Positions 22,017 through 32,073 of a stretch of DNA of 64,000 nucleotides are shown piece after piece. The notes under the pieces are model-generated. The model did not search any database, was not told the origin of the DNA, and was given only the letters and a program-made list of their open reading frames with translations. This stretch comes from Tubulanus polymorphus. Taxonomy: Eukaryota; Nemertea; Palaeonemertea; Tubulaniformes; Tubulanidae. The position numbers were made by a program, and so were the translations under genes. The first letter of the stretch is position 1, and each line of letters opens with the position of its first letter. The stretch lies in assembly GCF_964204645.1 (NCBI RefSeq), contig NC_134034.1:8427414-8491413 (forward strand), written 5' to 3'.

Positions 22017-22685
22017 ATGGAACCAGAACAACCACAAACTATCAATATTACAAATAACACTGGTGTCATAAACATATACTACAAGAAGTGTTCTAAATGT
22101 GAATTAGATGAAGTAGCTATAACAGAATTTAATAAGCGTAAGATTAGCAAAGATGGTTTTCAATATTGCTGTAAAACTTGTATTAAACTATATACCAAAC
22201 AATATCGAGAAGATAATAGAGAAGCTTATAATGATTATATGACAGAATATATGAGAGAAAGATATAAAACATATCTTAATTTTAGATTGAAACAATGCTT
22301 AAGATCTAGATTAACACAATTATTCAACAAAGAAACACATTCAGAAACACTATCTAATTTATTGGGTTGTTCAGATGAATTTCTAAAATCCTGGATTGTT
22401 CATCAATTTGATGATGAAATGAATATTAATAATTATGGGGATTATTTTCATATTGATCACGTGTTACCGATATCTAAATTTAACATGAGTGATGAATACA
22501 ATAAAAAACTAATTTGGAATTGGAAGAATTTAAGTCCTCTTGAAAAGAAAGAAAATAAAATAAAATTTAATAAACTAGATTTACAGTTATATTTGGATCA
22601 ACTGGATAAAGCAAAGAAATTTATTGAATTATGGAATAATGATCCACATAATGAACAATACGTTGAGTCTTTAATAAGTGGTTAA
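22017..22685 (+). CDS. HNH-endonuclease-like protein of Polinton copy 2
   Basis: The 222-residue frame is intact, unusual in this decayed element. The N-terminal half has paired cysteines: CSKC near residue 24 and CCKTC near residue 50, probably a zinc ribbon like those that precede HNH domains in giant-virus and phage proteins. A basic, Tyr-rich helix follows (residues 60-100). The C-terminal HNH-like core is YFHIDHVLPISKFN (about residue 143) with NWKNLSPLEKKENKIKFNK (about residue 167): the His-Asp-His and Asn positions of an HNH fold. The activity would be DNA nicking or cleavage. Its role is not known; homing, genome processing or host DNA attack are all possible. It lies between the polymerase gene and the small membrane-protein genes, in the same orientation. 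Confidence 0.75.
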   Translation: MEPEQPQTINITNNTGVINIYYKKCSKCELDEVAITEFNKRKISKDGFQYCCKTCIKLYTKQYREDNREAYNDYMTEYMRERYKTYLNFRLKQCLRSRLTQLFNKETHSETLSNLLGCSDEFLKSWIVHQFDDEMNINNYGDYFHIDHVLPISKFNMSDEYNKKLIWNWKNLSPLEKKENKIKFNKLDLQLYLDQLDKAKKFIELWNNDPHNEQYVESLISG

Positions 22686-22893
22686 AGAATAATATAATTC
22701 AAATAAAAGATATTAAAAAAACAATAACTTCAACTAGCTAGTGAATTCTCTTATATTTTTAATATTTTCTTTGGCAATTCTTGTTAACACTAGATTAAAT
22801 AGATTTTGATAAGATTAGTATCAATAACTTAACTAACTAGCATTATTTTATAATACTTATATTATTTTTTTCTCACTTTTTTCTCTAATATAA

Positions 22894-23496
22894 ATGTCAA
22901 AGAAATCTAATAAGAATAGTATTAATATTGAAAAAACGTTAGATGATTTAGGTATTAGTGATAATAAGGATATCCAACCAAAATTTGAAATAATATTAAT
23001 TGTTATATTGATTATGAATACTACTTATATTGTAAACACCATCTTGAATTACTAATTGCTAGCGGAAAGTGTAAGGAATTCCTAACTAAAATAATAACTT
23101 TTCAAGAATTAGACTCTATGAAACCAGATAAAGTAATAAAACATTTCAAAATATATGAAGAAGCTAGATTAGCCCGAATAAATGATTCTATTTCAGATAG
23201 TATTGTCAAATGTTATTCAAAATTATGTAACCGGTTAATGTCAATTGATGATGAAAATGAATTATATAGTGATTTGAAAAATGACTACTTAGTTATGACT
23301 GAATTACAAAAATGGGTTGGTTACGCTTCATTTCAATTAGGATCGGTTATGACATTAATTTCTACTGGTGTCATAACATTTTAGAATATCAAACCTATAG
23401 AATATAAATCAGGTAAGAACGAAACAGATGGCGCCGTACGACCAAACGGTGAAACAGAAAATGAATCAGAACAAAAATTAACTAAAATAAATGAGT
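22894..23496 (+). pseudogene. Polinton small protein with C-terminal hydrophobic segment, frameshifted
   Basis: The frame starts ATGTCAAAG at 22894 and is preceded by a T-rich tract and TAAATG. It shifts near 23000-23010 into the frame of 23118-23384. After TAG at 23382-23384 the same frame stays open to TGA 23494-23496, so that TAG is probably a point mutation. The protein is charged and helical, with a Gly/Val/Ile-rich segment (QLGSVMTLISTGVITF) near the apparent end and an acidic tail. I do not recognise the family. It overlaps the start of the next gene (ATGAGTGA at 23491). Confidence 0.6.
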
Positions 23497-23889
23497 GATG
23501 GTATTGCCGTACGGCACCCACACAGTGATGTTAAGAAAAAGCCTAGATCAGAGAAACAAATTAAATGGGCAAGAGAATTAGGTAAAAGATCTGCAGAATT
23601 AAAAAAAGCTAAGAAAAAGAAATTAACTGATATAAATGAATCACAGACTTTATCTGATATTGATTCAAATAATGATCGATCTAATAGATTCAGCACAGCT
23701 GCATCTCATAATAAATTATGTATTACAATTGGATTAGTAACAGTTATTATATTCTCTGGTGTAATATATAAATATAAGTATAGATCTGATGATAAAGATG
23801 ATTCCAATGATAATAAACCTATTATACCAGAAAATAAGTCAAATCATAAAGTCATTGAAACTAAATCTAAATTATTATTAATGGATTAA
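23491..23889 (+). CDS. Polinton basic protein with one membrane segment
   Basis: Intact 132-residue frame. The N-terminal 50 residues are strongly basic (KKKPRSEKQIKWARELGKR, then ELKKAKKKK) and could bind DNA. A single hydrophobic segment, LCITIGLVTVIIFSGVIY, lies at about residues 74-91, followed by a short Asp/Lys-rich tail. A membrane-anchored, DNA-facing virion protein is one possibility; this is inference. It lies between the previous small gene and the integrase, on the same strand. Confidence 0.65.
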   Translation: MSDGIAVRHPHSDVKKKPRSEKQIKWARELGKRSAELKKAKKKKLTDINESQTLSDIDSNNDRSNRFSTAASHNKLCITIGLVTVIIFSGVIYKYKYRSDDKDDSNDNKPIIPENKSNHKVIETKSKLLLMD

Positions 23890-23895
23890 AATAAG

Positions 23896-24986
23896 ATGAA
23901 AAAAGAGCAATATTTAAGAGATTTATATTATAACCCAGAAAGTGAAGTATCATATTCTAGCGTTACAGAATTATGGGATAAAATTAAATCTGATAAAGAA
24001 ATAGGTGATATAAAATATAGTGAATTAAGATTATGGTTACAAAATCAACCAACATATCAAATACACAAGAAAATGGATAAACTTATTTAACAAGAAAAGT
24101 TATGGTTTCATATATCGATCAACAATGGCAAGCTGATTTAATTGATATGAATTACTTAGAAGAACACAACAAAGGATATTTCTGGATACTGAATGTTATA
24201 GACATATTCAGTAGATACGCATGGTCAATTCCAATCAAAAATAAAACTGGTATAGAAGTGACAAATGCTTTTTAATCAATATTTAAAGAAGCTATTCCAG
24301 ATAAGATACAATTTGATGAAGGTAAAGAATTCTATAACAAACATTTTAAAAAACTATTATCTGATAACGATGTAGATTATTTTTCAACACACTCAGATAA
24401 AAAAGCATCTATTATAGAAAGATTTAATAAAACATTGAAAACTAGAATGTGGAAATATTTTACTGCTAATGAAACATATAAATATATCGATATATTAGAT
24501 GATTTGGTGAAAGGTTATAATAATATTAAACATAGTTCTATAAATATGAAACCTATACAAGCTAGAAAAGAAGATAATTCAGAAATAGTTTGGAATAATT
24601 TATATGGTGCGTTTCTTACATATGATTTCGGTGAACCTAGATTTAGAATAGGGCAACACGTAAGAATAATTATATATAGAAAAACATTTTATAAAGGTTA
24701 TACCCCAAATTTTACTGAAGAAATATTTAAGATTAAAAAGATAATATTAACTAAACCTTTTGTTTATAAATTAGAAGATATAAAAGATGAAGAAATATTA
24801 GGTTATTTCTATGAACAAGAATTATCACTTGTACCAAACCCAGATGAAATAGAATACAAAATAGAAAAAGTATTGAAAACAAAAACTCTTAAAGGAAAAA
24901 AGTATTCTTTGGTGAAATATAAAGGGTACGATGATAAATTTAATGAATGGATTTTATGTAGTAAGATTAAAAGAATAAATGAATAA
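23896..24986 (+). pseudogene. Polinton integrase (rve, DDE) with C-terminal chromodomain
   Basis: It would catalyse insertion of the element ends into host DNA, giving the 6-bp duplication. The catalytic triad is visible: first Asp in WQADLIDMN (codon 24135), second in FDEGKEF (24315), Glu in ERFNKTLK (24417). A beta-barrel-like segment follows (RFRIGQHVRIIIYRK). At the end is a chromodomain (IEKVLKTKTLKGKKYSLVKY to KGYDDKFNEWI, 24855-24955), which in Polintons and chromoviruses is thought to read histone marks. It is broken by a frameshift near 24085-24095 and by TAA at 24273-24275. The second Asp and the Glu are 34 residues apart. Confidence 0.9.
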
Positions 24987-25000
24987 AGATTTATTTATAT

Positions 25001-25534
25001 TTGAACCGCAATATGTTAGTTACTGGAGTAACCAACTGTGGTAAAACACATTTCATATTAGACTTGTTAGAAACTGTTTATAAGAATCATTTTGATAATA
25101 TAATATTATTCTGTCCTACTTATGAAATGAATAAAACATATAATAGAGATATAGTTAAGATAAAAAAGTTTATTATATTAGATCCTAAAACAGTAAAAGA
25201 TTATTAAAACATTATTCATTATAGATGATTGCGCAAATTTACATGATTCAAAAGTGATTTATGTTTTCTAGCTTTCTCTGGGAGACATTTTGGGATAACA
25301 ACATGGGTTTTAAATCAAAAATATAATTCAATTGTTAAAGACTTTAGGGAGAATATAAGGTTTCTAGTTTTATTCTACAATAAAGATAGAAAATCAATGC
25401 AACAATCTCTGGAAGAAAATCAAATTATACCTACTGAATTACATGATGAATATATGAATAAATTAAAGAATAATAAAGGTTCCAAATTACTTCTGAGACT
25501 ACAATTTCCATATGAATATAAGTATATAAAATAA
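25001..25534 (+). pseudogene. Polinton packaging ATPase (FtsK-HerA/A32-like), frameshifted
   Basis: The enzyme pumps viral DNA into capsids. Walker A is GVTNCGKTH (about 25022-25048) and Walker B is LFIIDDCA (25212-25235). Downstream, RHFGITTWVLNQKYNSIVKD carries the conserved Gln-containing sensor segment. The frame breaks near 25205 between Walker A and B. The start is unclear: the + frame at 25001 begins with TTG and the first ATG in frame is 25013, whereas ATG 24979 in another frame encodes a plausible N-terminus, suggesting another frameshift near 25005. The first of these overlaps the end of the integrase gene. Confidence 0.85.
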
Positions 25535-26081
25535 GATATTTTAAGTATTAATGTATTAGATACGTATTAAGTACGTATTAAGTACGTATCAAATACGTAT
25601 TAAGTACGTATTAAGTACGTATCAAATACCTGAATTCTTAAAACCCCCTTTTTTATTTACTATTATTTTATAAAATTTTCAACCAATTTATTTTTATTTT
25701 TCAACATATATATGAATAAGTTTGAAAATAATAAAGGTTATTTATTATTATTGAGGTTTCAATATAAATTTTAAAAAAAATTATTATATAAGGTATTTTA
25801 AGTATTAATGTATTAGGTATGTTTTAGATACGTATTAAATACGTATTAAATACGTACTAAATACGTATTAAATACCTTAATACTTAAAACCTTTTTTATT
25901 TACTATTATTTTATACAATTTTCATCCATTTTAAATTGGTTGAAAATAATAAAGGTTATTTATTATTACTGAGGTTTCAATTTAAATTTTTAAAAAAATT
26001 ATAATTTAAGGTATTTTCAAATAATATGTATTAGATACGTACTAAATACCTTAATACTTAAAACCCCTTTTTTATTTACTA
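25535..26081. repeat. Repeat-rich gap between convergent Polinton gene blocks
   Basis: No gene. Three related blocks (about 25560-25740, 25795-25980, 26005-26100) each contain runs of TACGTATTAA(G/A)-type units of about 11 bp, then AAAACC(C)TTTTTTATTTACTATTATTTTATA. The TAAGTATTAATG and CTTAATACTTAA segments are near complements. It separates the plus- and minus-strand transcription blocks, so bidirectional termination is a possible role. Confidence 0.7.
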
Positions 26082-27221
26082 TTATTTTATACAATTTTCG
26101 TGTTTTGTAGTTTTTTTCCCAGAACCATGTAATGAAATATCCTCTGTGGTTCTAAAATCTAACCATAGTGCGTATTTATTACCGGTATGATAATCAATTT
26201 GATTAATATTACAATTTTCAGATGATTTTACTTTTTCATTCATAAAATGTTTTCTAATTTCTGGCCATTGATCTATCATTCTCATTCCTTGACAAAATAT
26301 TTTATTTGCTATTCCTTCGATAGTTATTTATACTTTTGTTATTTCAGGATTATAATATTTATCAACCTGTATTGCACCATTAGAATATGTTGCAATAGTA
26401 AAAAATATTAATCTACCTTTAATAGATCTTCTTGGGAAGTTAATATTCTCATTAATTATTTCATCATTTGCATTTATAGTTACAGTTTTAAATTTATCAA
26501 TATAATCATATAATAATGAAAATCCTTGATTGTATTGAGTTTGAATTGTGTTAGCAATATTTTCATCAGTTACTGTATCATATTCTAAACATATATTCGA
26601 TAAATTATAACCCATATCTTTAACAACGCTAGATAATACAATTTCATTTACAGGAGCAAATGTTATCTCGAATATAACATCTTCTTGAATTGCGTATTTA
26701 TATAAAGGTGCATTATTATTTATCAATTCAAAATCTAATGGAATTTTATATTTGCTTCCATAAATCTTTTTTATCAAATTATCTGCGGTACGAGTTATTA
26801 TTGCGTCATTAGCTCCTGATCTTAATTTATTTTGGTTTTCTGATTGGATGCCTTGAAATATCATATTATTTCTATTTTCTTTTGTTAACCATAAATCTTT
26901 ATAATGCATAAATAGATTATAATCATCTAATGAGAAAACTGTTTCTGGACCAATCTTTATAGATAATTTTTTAATCAAATATCTTCCAACATTATCGACC
27001 ACATAATTATTATCATGACCAGTGACTTTTATATCGGCTGATAAATAAATACTATTTGGAACATAAAAAGTATTTTGTGTTGATCTAGGGATTCTAACAT
27101 ATAAAGTTTCATCAGGATTACTATTAGAAGGATTATGAGTAATTATATGATGTGATCTTTCTGCTTTAATAGCATTAGATATTCTAGAATTCTTAGAAGG
27201 ACTTATATAACTCCCACTCAT
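26082..27221 (-). pseudogene. Polinton major capsid protein (probable double jelly-roll)
   Basis: The main shell protein, by its place in the minus-strand cluster and by its resemblance to Polinton/adintovirus capsid proteins. The main frame (27221-26328, 297 residues) has RIPRSTQNTFYVPNSIYLSA, then IKKLSIKIGPETVFSLDDYN, RSGANDAIITRTADNLI and KYKIPLDFELI. After a frameshift near 26325 the protein continues to 26082 with QWPEIRKHF, ALWLDFRTTEDISLHGSG. At about 380 residues it is shorter than many double jelly-roll capsids, and the C-terminus stops at the convergent repeat gap, so the end may be eroded. The ATG is preceded by TTTTTTTTCTTAAATAA. The call rests on recognition, not on a structure prediction. 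Confidence 0.65.
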
Positions 27222-27306
27222 TTATTTAAGAAAAAAAATTAATTATCTATTTTTTATCATGTTTATTTTTTATTATGTTTTCTTGATATTTTTTTATTAA
27301 TATACA

Positions 27307-27702
27307 CTAACCCATATTCACTAACCCAAAAATAATAGCACTTACAGCTGTAATATAAAATAAAATAATATGTTCAGCAGCAAAGTTAATTATGTTTCCT
27401 GCAGATTTCAATATAAAACCAATAATTGATGCAATAACTCCGGGTAATGCTGCAGCAGATTTTTTAGATAGTTTCCTTAAATATTTTGCTAATTTTTTTA
27501 AACCATCCTTAACTTTATCTTGTATAGAATTATTATCATTCGGGGGTTTATCTGGTTTATTGGGAGTAGGTGTAGATTTCAGTGAATTTGATATAGCTAA
27601 ACCTATTGTTGTGAATACCATAGTTACAGCTGTTAGAATTGAAAGAATTGTTATACCTTCTTATTTAAATAATAATTTTATTCTATCTTTCAATGATATT
27701 TA
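27307..27702 (-). pseudogene. Polinton small hydrophobic/amphipathic virion-type protein
   Basis: The open frame 27621-27307 encodes 104 residues: a Pro-rich linker (STPTPNKPDKPP), a basic amphipathic helix (VKDGLKKLAKYLRKLSKKSA), an Ala/Gly/Ile-rich segment and a C-terminal membrane segment (IILFYITAVSAIIFGLV). The same frame is open upstream to 27702 except for one stop (TAA at 27666-27664). The likely original start reads ATA at 27702, placed right after TAAAT like other starts in this block. So the gene appears about 27 codons longer than the open frame and has lost its start. Basic amphipathic plus membrane-active segments suggest a membrane-lytic or core protein; this is inference. Confidence 0.6.
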
Positions 27703-27766
27703 AGAATTTGGTTTTATCAACAAATCTTTAAAAATAACTTTAAATCCATCGTTCTAAATCAGACTT

Positions 27767-28714
27767 TTATTGTTCTATTTCTTCATTTGCATTAGTTAAT
27801 TCTTTTTCTAAAAATCTAATTTTAATATCCCTTTTACTTTTTTCATGCGCAATTTTATCAACTGATTCTTGCATACCTTTAATTTCTCTACGTGTTTGTT
27901 CAGGAAATGCTTCTAATTCATCATCAGTTAAATCAAATAATCCTTTTTCTAGTAAAGATTGTATTCGATTTATTCCAGTTTCAGTACCGGGTGTATCTAA
28001 AACACTATTCATCTCTTCTTCAAAAGAATTCGTTGTATCCAGTAAGTTATCTAAACGTTTTCCTAATTGTAATCGACTTGAATCATTATCAATTTGTTGA
28101 ATATCTCTTCTCGATGTTTCTGTTCTAAATTATTATTGATTGTTTCAAATAAGTCATTAATTCTTTGTTTAAATACTCTTTTATTTTGATTTATTTCTTC
28201 TTGTGTTACATCTTCTGGTTCATTACTATTAAAACTTATTCTTTTAATTCTAGATGATTCTAAATTACTCAAAGTTGATTCCGCTAATATTTTGTTTTCA
28301 CGTTTATAAGTGATATTAATATAATAATCATCTTTCGAATGATAATAATATTCACCATTATCTAAAAGTTTTAATTAATTCTCTTACTAAAAGTCTAGCA
28401 CCTCTATCATTGATATTATATCCAGATATTTCAAATACAGGTTGTAATTTTAGAATAAATTTATTATATTCTTAATTTTTTTAAAATAAATATGAATCTT
28501 CATTTTCAGGATTTATTCTCGATCTAGTTCTTCTATCATATTCATCTGTTGATGGGGCTTTAGAACCACTATCTGCTAAATTAGAATTATACGCGGATGA
28601 ATTATCATCATAAATATCAGTTTCACTAAATTTGGGTTGTGGTTTATCAGGTATAAATCCTTCATTATCATTTCCCATGACTTTCATTGGAATATCTTCT
28701 ACAACTTCTGTCAT
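27767..28714 (-). pseudogene. Polinton acidic/helical protein, multiple frameshifts
   Basis: The ATG at 28714 follows TTTTTTTATTATGTAA. The first frame (28714-28481) is acidic and Ser/Asp-rich (ETDIYDDNSSAYNSNLADSG). Reading then changes frame at least three times, near 28480, 28375 and 28060, through segments with RGARLLVRELI, EYYYHSKDDYYINITYK, then helical regions (VFKQRINDLFETINNNLEQK, ELEAFPEQTRREIKGMQES) and a coiled-coil-like end. I do not recognise the family. The size, about 310 residues if joined, and position between two structural genes fit a virion or scaffold protein. Confidence 0.55.
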
Positions 28715-28736
28715 TTACATAATAAAAAAATTAAAA

Positions 28737-29962
28737 TTAAAAATATAATATTCCTCCGATTACAATTCCTATGCAAGTTATAGCTAATTTAGCATTTTCA
28801 TGGGATTTATTATCATTATCAGTTTTAATTATTTCATGTTGAATAATATCAGTTTTACCATTTTCTGTAGTATTATAATCGTTTATTTTAGAATCATTAT
28901 TTAATTTTATATTCTTAGTTTTAGTTTCTGTTGATTGAATATGTTTTTTATTTTTTTCACCTTCCATTAATTTTGGAGCAGTAATAATCTTTTTATTTAT
29001 ATCATTTAATCCAAATGAATTATTGATTGTTGCAGTCTTAATAAAATTTTTATTACCAATCATATTTCCCATCTTTAATACTAAATCATTAGAAATAATT
29101 AATAGATTAGGGCCTATACAATAATTTAATCTAATATGTGATTTATCTAAATAATTTTGATATCTTACTATATTTTCTGGAATCGATCTATTTTTATCAT
29201 TATGAATTGAATTTTCAAATAATACTTTGAATTGTTTCTGCACATCGAATGAAGTATTATCATTTCCAACTATTGGGGATCTTGTTTCAACTTGAGCACC
29301 TAAAATACATATCAAATAAGTTCTAATTGATTGATTTATTCTTTGTATACCTGATTTTGTAAAACCTTCACTATTTTCTGAAATAAAATTAATCCAACCA
29401 TTATTATTATCAATTTTATAATTATGATAAGCTCCAATTCTATGCATATAATCAATTCTTTTTATTTCATACTGTTCACCAATACCTTGTAATTTACCAT
29501 GCGCTCTAAAATGGGATTTAATATTTATATCCGGGTAAAGGACATTCTAATTCATTTAATATTATTCTGATTTGAAAATATGTGTGAAATCTAAATATTG
29601 TGTGAATTAATTTTAAATCAGAATAATTCAAATTTTCATCTAAGTTATTTAAATGATCATTCCAACTTATACCACAACCAGTTGTTGCACAATAAACAGC
29701 AAAATTTAATTGATTCTGCCAATATTTCATATTAGATTTTATTTTATATATTTGATATTCATCCCGAGTAAAAGTAACTTCATATGCATTAAATATATTT
29801 TCCATTTTAGAAATAAAAAACTGTGTTTCAGTAACATAAATTTCTAAATTAGTTAATGAATTTAAAACTAAATTTTTATATGTAATATTTTTTTTTAAAA
29901 TCTATTGCAGGAATATTATATTTAATTGATTTATTATATTGGAAAGCTTTTGGAAACCCCAT
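28737..29962 (-). pseudogene. Polinton conserved structural protein with C-terminal membrane anchor
   Basis: The likely start is ATG 29962 after TTTTTTTTATTATATAA. The frame shifts in a poly(A) run near 29890-29900, continues through 29805-29518 (AVYCATTGCGISWNDH; IFRFHTYFQIRIILNELECP), shifts again near 29515, then runs 29447-28737. The C-terminus has a Lys/Asn/Thr-rich linker and a membrane anchor (LAITCIGIVIGGILYF). The Cys-Gly-Ile-Ser and Arg-Phe-His-x-Tyr segments look like a conserved Polinton/adintovirus protein I associate with capsid genes, but I cannot say whether it is the penton. About 400 residues. Confidence 0.6.
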
Positions 29963-29978
29963 TTATATAATAAAAAAA

Positions 29979-30412
29979 TTAATAATTTATTAATTCTTTT
30001 AATAATTTATCTTGTTCTTCAACTGTTATATGACCAATTAAACTCATTATATAATCTAGTGTATTCTTTAATTTATTAATTTCTTTTATATAAGTTTTAA
30101 TTTTTCCTTTATTACTTTTTATATTTAATTTTGAACTTAAAGCGGTTAAAACACTTGATGATAATCCTAACACACCAATTGATATAACTAAAGGTGTTAA
30201 TGGACTGAATATTGCTAGAAATGTTATTACAGAACTAATTGTAACCGAACCACTGATAATAAAATAATATATAATTTTACGTTTTAAATATTTTTTCTTT
30301 TTATCTTTAAGTCACTTTCAAATTCTAATATTTGTTTTTCTAAATATATTTTTAATTTAGTTTTATTTATATCATGAGGAATAATATCAATATTATCAAA
30401 TTTATCATCCAT
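29979..30412 (-). pseudogene. Polinton two-membrane-segment protein, frameshifted
   Basis: It starts at ATG 30412 after TTTTTTTTGTTAAATAA. The first 40 codons are charged, then the frame shifts near 30290 in a lysine-rich A-run. The remainder has hydrophobic stretches (ISGSVTISSVITFLAIF and LVISIGVLGLSSSVLTALSS) and a helical C-terminal tail (IKEINKLKNTLDYIMSLIG). A membrane protein of the virion or entry apparatus is possible. The next gene upstream ends 21 bases away. Confidence 0.6.
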
Positions 30413-30432
30413 TTATTTAACAAAAAAAATTA

Positions 30433-30855
30433 TTAATTAGTAAATTTATATGCTACAAATATTACAATAACTGTGTCACCTAAAATCCAAATTATTTCAT
30501 ATTTCTGTTGTTCTTTACTTGGGGTATGATAATCTGATAATTTAGGTTTGTATAGATGTAATTTTTCTTTATTGGTTACTGCGTTATATAAACTCATTGC
30601 ATCATCAACTGATTGAAAATCTCTATGTGAAATCTTCTGATCATATAATTCTTTGTTAATATAATCCATATTGTTTTGCCTCTTTTCTCTGTATTCCTCT
30701 GCAGCTTTATTATATTTCTCTAATGCTAAGTTATGTCTTTTTTGTTCTGATAATGATCCATTTTTATCAATGTGCTTAAATAAATAACCACCACCAGTAA
30801 ATGCTAAAGCGTTAACAATTGCTGAACCTATTATAGTTATAACTGCAGAAGCCAT
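30433..30855 (-). CDS. Polinton small membrane-associated protein
   Basis: Intact frame of 140 residues. The N-terminus is a hydrophobic segment (MASAVITIIGSAIVNALAF, then TGGGYLF), the middle is a long charged helix (KRHNLALEKYNKAAEEYREK), and the C-terminus has a second hydrophobic segment (IIWILGDTVIVIFVAYKF). The same order (hydrophobic, charged helix, hydrophobic) suggests a protein bound to a membrane at both ends. Start supported by TTTTTTTATTACTTAATAAATGG just upstream. Exact function unknown. Confidence 0.7.
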   Translation of the reverse strand: MASAVITIIGSAIVNALAFTGGGYLFKHIDKNGSLSEQKRHNLALEKYNKAAEEYREKRQNNMDYINKELYDQKISHRDFQSVDDAMSLYNAVTNKEKLHLYKPKLSDYHTPSKEQQKYEIIWILGDTVIVIFVAYKFTN

Positions 30856-30858
30856 TTA

Positions 30859-31107
30859 TTAAGTAATAAAAAAATTATACACTTCTTTTAAGGGAGGAAT
30901 ATATTTTTGTTTTTCCAAATAATCAATAGCTAAATTAGATAAAGTAACTGCTAATGTTAATTCTAAAATATCATTTATATCAAATCTATCAACATTAACA
31001 CTTCTCATTTTAAATAATTTTTTTAATACCATTGAATACCCAACAGTTCCAACTGATAGTAAGGCTTCATTATATAATCCAGTTATTATCCACTTATTAT
31101 CACTCAT
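30859..31107 (-). CDS. Polinton small protein, 82 residues
   Basis: Intact frame. An N-terminal aromatic/Gly stretch (KWIITGLYNEALLSVGTVGY) and a central Leu/Ile-rich region (INDILELTLAVTLSNLAIDYL) suggest one or two membrane-interacting helices. The ATG follows TTTTTTTTGATAAATAA; its T-tract lies in the last codons of the gene before it. Not recognised beyond its conserved position in the cluster. Confidence 0.65.
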   Translation of the reverse strand: MSDNKWIITGLYNEALLSVGTVGYSMVLKKLFKMRSVNVDRFDINDILELTLAVTLSNLAIDYLEKQKYIPPLKEVYNFFIT

Positions 31108-31442
31108 TTATTTATCAAAAAAATTACCATCATCATTACATTTAGTTATCTTTTTTATGATTAATTCAACATTTATTTCATTACTACTTTTATGATTATC
31201 ATATATTTTGGATAATATGTTTTTAATATCATCGATAATTCCATTTTTATTTAATATTCTAAAGGTGTTTTAATGAAATCAATTACTTTTTCTATATTAT
31301 AATTTTCTTTATTAATCATTGATGCATTGTTAAATGATTTACGTTTAATATCAGTAATTACATCATTTAGTTTAATTCTCATTTCTTTACCATGTTTAAA
31401 ATCAAACCCAAAACATATACTCGGTCCAACAGTTATATTCAT
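31108..31442 (-). pseudogene. Polinton small protein, frameshifted
   Basis: The ATG at 31442 follows TTTTTTTTCACTATATAA. The frame holds 63 residues (MNITVGPSICFGFDFKHGKE; RIKLNDVITDIKRK) and stops at 31251. A one-base shift near 31255 would extend it to TAA 31108-31110, which abuts the ATG of the next gene. No known domain seen. Confidence 0.55.
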
Positions 31443-31459
31443 TTATATAGTGAAAAAAA

Positions 31460-32068
31460 TTACTCTGTACATCTTATAACTAATTCATGAATTACAGGGA
31501 AATTATTTAAATCAATTAAATATCCATTATGATTGGATCTTATCTAAAACTATTAAATTGAGGAATACAAGGTTTAAAATCACATTCTGTTAAATTATAA
31601 TTTATTTGCGTTCCGAATTCTTTAACATTCTTCAATGGTAAAAATATTTAATAAACCAGAATTACAAGTTATATCTTTAGTTGCTTCGAATGTTTTGTAG
31701 GATCGATTAAATTGCAATAAATGTAAAAATGTGTGTAAGGTATTAAGTTTGGTATAGCAACATCAATATTTTTAAAAGATCTATCTGGAGGAATTCCTAA
31801 CAGTTTAGATATAGGTTTTTTTACCATAAATTTATGTTTTTCACTATTAGACAACCTTATCTTTATTCTATCAGAACTATTATACACTATTATATATACT
31901 ATTATAAACTCAGATATTGTAAAATGAGTTACATAAACTTATATTTACTAATTTCAAATCTACACAATTCTTAAATTCTCTATCTAATTGTACTAGTAAA
32001 TTATGTGATTTATAATTTGTAAGTCTTCAAGAATCAACAAATAGTCTGTATTCTTTTAATTCTACCAT
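31460..32068 (-). pseudogene. Polinton conserved protein, candidate minor capsid, decayed
   Basis: The ATG at 32068 follows ATGTAAAATAA. An in-frame TGA appears about 13 codons in, then more frame changes. The best-kept part is 31887-31669: RIKIRLSNSEKHKFMVKKPI, LLGIPPDRSFKNIDVAIPNLI and THFYIYCNLIDPTKH. The Asn-Leu-x-Pro and His-x-x-x-x-Cys-x-Leu-Ile segments recall a conserved Polinton/adintovirus structural protein, possibly the penton-type minor capsid protein. Its stop, TAA at 31460-31462, overlaps the T-tract of the next gene's upstream signal. Confidence 0.5.
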
Positions 32069-32073
32069 TTATT

